In this document: piece by piece, positions 62,697-64,000 of the stretch
Numbering within the stretch: the first letter of the stretch is position 1
Layout of the letters: each line of letters opens with the position of its first letter
Assembly: GCA_021298835.1 (NCBI GenBank)
Contig: JAJTHG010000005.1
Coordinates: 33,972-97,971, forward strand
Direction: 5' to 3'
Length of the DNA: 64,000 nt
From: Gemmatimonadota bacterium
GTDB lineage: Bacteria; Gemmatimonadota; Gemmatimonadetes; Gemmatimonadales; Gemmatimonadaceae
The notes under the pieces: model-generated
What the model saw: the letters and a program-made list of their open reading frames with translations, nothing else
Database searches by the model: none
What the model was told of the DNA's origin: nothing
Program-made: the position numbers and the translations under genes

Positions 62697-64000
62697 CGGG
62701 CGCGTCGTCCGGTCGCCGCGGGCCGCCGGCCCGCGCGACCCTCGACCCGGCCGAGGTCGCCAGCCGCGACGAGCTCTCCGCGCTGCAACTCGAGCGCCTG
62801 CGCTGGTCCGTCGGCCATGCCTACGCGCACGTGGCGCCGTATCGCGCCGCGTGCGAGGCGGCCGGCGTCCATCCGGACGACTTGCGCGACCTCGCGGACC
62901 TCTCGCGCTTCCCGTTCACCGTGAAGGATGACCTGCGCCGCGCGTATCCGTTCGGGATGTTCGCCGTCCCCCGCGAGCGCCTCGCCCGACTGCACGCCTC
63001 GTCGGGGACGACCGGCAAGCCCACGGTCGTCGGCTACACCGCACGAGACCTCGACACGTGGGCCGGGCTCGTCGCGCGCTCGATCCGCGCGGCGGGCGGC
63101 CGGCCGGGCGACCTCGTGCACGTGGCGTACGGCTACGGCCTGTTCACCGGCGGGCTCGGTGCGCATTACGGAGCGGAGCGCCTCGGCTGCACGGTGGTCC
63201 CGATGTCGGGCGGGAACACCGAGAAGCAGGTCCAATTGCTGTCGGACTTCGCCCCGCAGGTGCTGATGTGCACGCCCTCGTACGCGCTCGTCATCGCCGA
63301 TGCGTGCGAACAGGCGGGGGTGGACCCGGCGCGCCTGGGGCTGGCGGTGGGGATCCACGGCGCCGAGCCGTGGACGGAGGCGATGCGCGCGGAGATCGAG
63401 CGGCGCTTCGGCATGGACGCGACGGACATCTATGGGCTGTCCGAGGTGATGGGGCCGGGCGTGGCGCAGGAGTGCCTCGAGACGAAGGACGGACCGGTGC
63501 TCTGGGAGGATCACTTCTACCCGGAGGTGGTGGATCCGGAGACGGGCCGGCCGCTGCCCGACGGTATGCCCGGCGAGCTGGTGCTCACCTCGCTCACGAA
63601 GGAGGCGATGCCCGTGATCCGCTACCGCACGCGCGACCGCACGGCGCTCCTCCCGGGCACGGCTCGGTCGATGCGTCGGCTTGCGCGGCTCTCAGGGCGC
63701 ACGGACGACATGCTGATCATCCGCGGCGTGAACGTCTTCCCGTCCCAGCTCGAGGAGCATGTCGTGGCGCCGGGTGTGTTTGCGCCGCACTACCAGCTGG
63801 AGGTACGGCGCGAGGGCCGGCTCGACGCGCTCACGCTCGTGCTTGAGCCCCGCACTGCAGCGGACGAGGCCGCCGCACGTAACGCGGTGGCATCGCTACT
63901 CCAGCGCGTGAAGGTGCACGTGGGCGTCACCTGCGACGCGCGCGTGGTGCCGGCGGGGACGATTCCACGGTCGCTCGGCAAGGCGCAGCGCGTCGTGGAC
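62693..64000 (+). CDS. paaK: Phenylacetate-CoA ligase, cut by window end
   Basis: This adenylate-forming enzyme activates phenylacetate (or a related aryl acid) with ATP and CoA. About 436 codons are in the window, close to full length (about 440), so only the last few residues are missing. HASSGTTGKPTVVGYT is the P-loop-like AMP motif, followed by GYGLFTGGLGAHYGAERLGC, IYGLSEVMGPGVAQEC, YRTRDRT and SGRTDDMLIIRGVNVFPSQ. The closing RSLGKAQRVVD holds the catalytic Lys. ATG 62693 overlaps the preceding stop. No other paa genes lie in view. Confidence 0.94.
   Translation, partial: MTGASSGRRGPPARATLDPAEVASRDELSALQLERLRWSVGHAYAHVAPYRAACEAAGVHPDDLRDLADLSRFPFTVKDDLRRAYPFGMFAVPRERLARLHASSGTTGKPTVVGYTARDLDTWAGLVARSIRAAGGRPGDLVHVAYGYGLFTGGLGAHYGAERLGCTVVPMSGGNTEKQVQLLSDFAPQVLMCTPSYALVIADACEQAGVDPARLGLAVGIHGAEPWTEAMRAEIERRFGMDATDIYGLSEVMGPGVAQECLETKDGPVLWEDHFYPEVVDPETGRPLPDGMPGELVLTSLTKEAMPVIRYRTRDRTALLPGTARSMRRLARLSGRTDDMLIIRGVNVFPSQLEEHVVAPGVFAPHYQLEVRREGRLDALTLVLEPRTAADEAAARNAVASLLQRVKVHVGVTCDARVVPAGTIPRSLGKAQRVVD

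Noticed and set aside
59684..63514. 1276-codon minus-strand open frame
   Set aside because: It runs across the real glgA, Fe-S protein and paaK genes on the other strand and lacks any recognisable motif.

Overview
This 64 kb window is a dense, very GC-rich bacterial chromosome segment with no stretch over 300 bases lacking a gene. I read about 56 protein genes and find no tRNA, rRNA, CRISPR array, insertion sequence or phage gene. Many start codons are GTG, operons are coupled by 4-base GTGA/ATGA overlaps, and many exported proteins end their signal peptide in A-x-A-Q. The gene mix (PIG-L deacetylase, S9 peptidase, M20 peptidases, ThyX, an EF-G-like GTPase, squalene/phytoene synthase, cytochrome bd) best fits Gemmatimonadota. 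That placement is inferred from style and content; no 16S gene is present.

Layout. 1-6761 (+): end of 2-oxoglutarate dehydrogenase E1, an exported PIG-L deacetylase, an orphan substrate-binding protein and type II NADH dehydrogenase, joined by three GTGA overlaps. 6877-7812: a histidine-box/receiver/ANTAR regulator. 7814-13611 (-): a BMP-type nucleoside ABC transporter (binding protein, ATPase, two permeases) with an MFS exporter as last cistron. 13687-20803 (+): an HExxH membrane protein, NAD synthesis genes nadB-nadA-nadC, cytochrome bd cydA-cydB, and a QueD-like protein lacking one zinc ligand. 20829-23863: two sensor kinases and a LuxR-type response regulator. 23882-32850: acyl-CoA dehydrogenase, a possible degenerate PHP membrane protein, CrcB, an M20 dipeptidase, Rho, a tiny stand-alone histidine-box protein, a TPR protein, an AhpD-like protein and a polysaccharide deacetylase. 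33040-40085: EF-G-like GTPase, ThyX, FAD-linked oxidase, a deoxyhypusine-synthase-like enzyme and squalene/phytoene synthase. 40199-45007 (-): seven tightly packed genes, mostly uncharacterised, including an RNase H relative with altered catalytic residues. 45096-52242: phasin-like protein, CoA-transferase, ECF sigma plus putative anti-sigma, a hybrid kinase coupled to a YciI protein, and a small exported protein. 52333-57889: S9 peptidase and a BlaI/BlaR1 pair with an unfamiliar sensor domain. 58092-64000: alpha/beta hydrolase, divergent glgC/glgA for glycogen synthesis, an Fe-S protein and a nearly complete phenylacetate-CoA ligase.

Expression signals. Nine genes that start transcription units carry a TAnnnT box only 5-10 bases before the start codon, with no Shine-Dalgarno sequence and no clear -35 box, which suggests leaderless mRNAs. 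Several convergent gene pairs share a GC-rich hairpin that probably terminates transcription from both sides.

I see no island that is clearly a new defence or mobile system. The best leads are the stand-alone histidine-box protein, the altered enzymes (QueD, RNase H, EF-G-like), the deoxyhypusine-synthase homolog behind a folded intergenic RNA, the uncharacterised seven-gene run and the BlaR1-type receptor.
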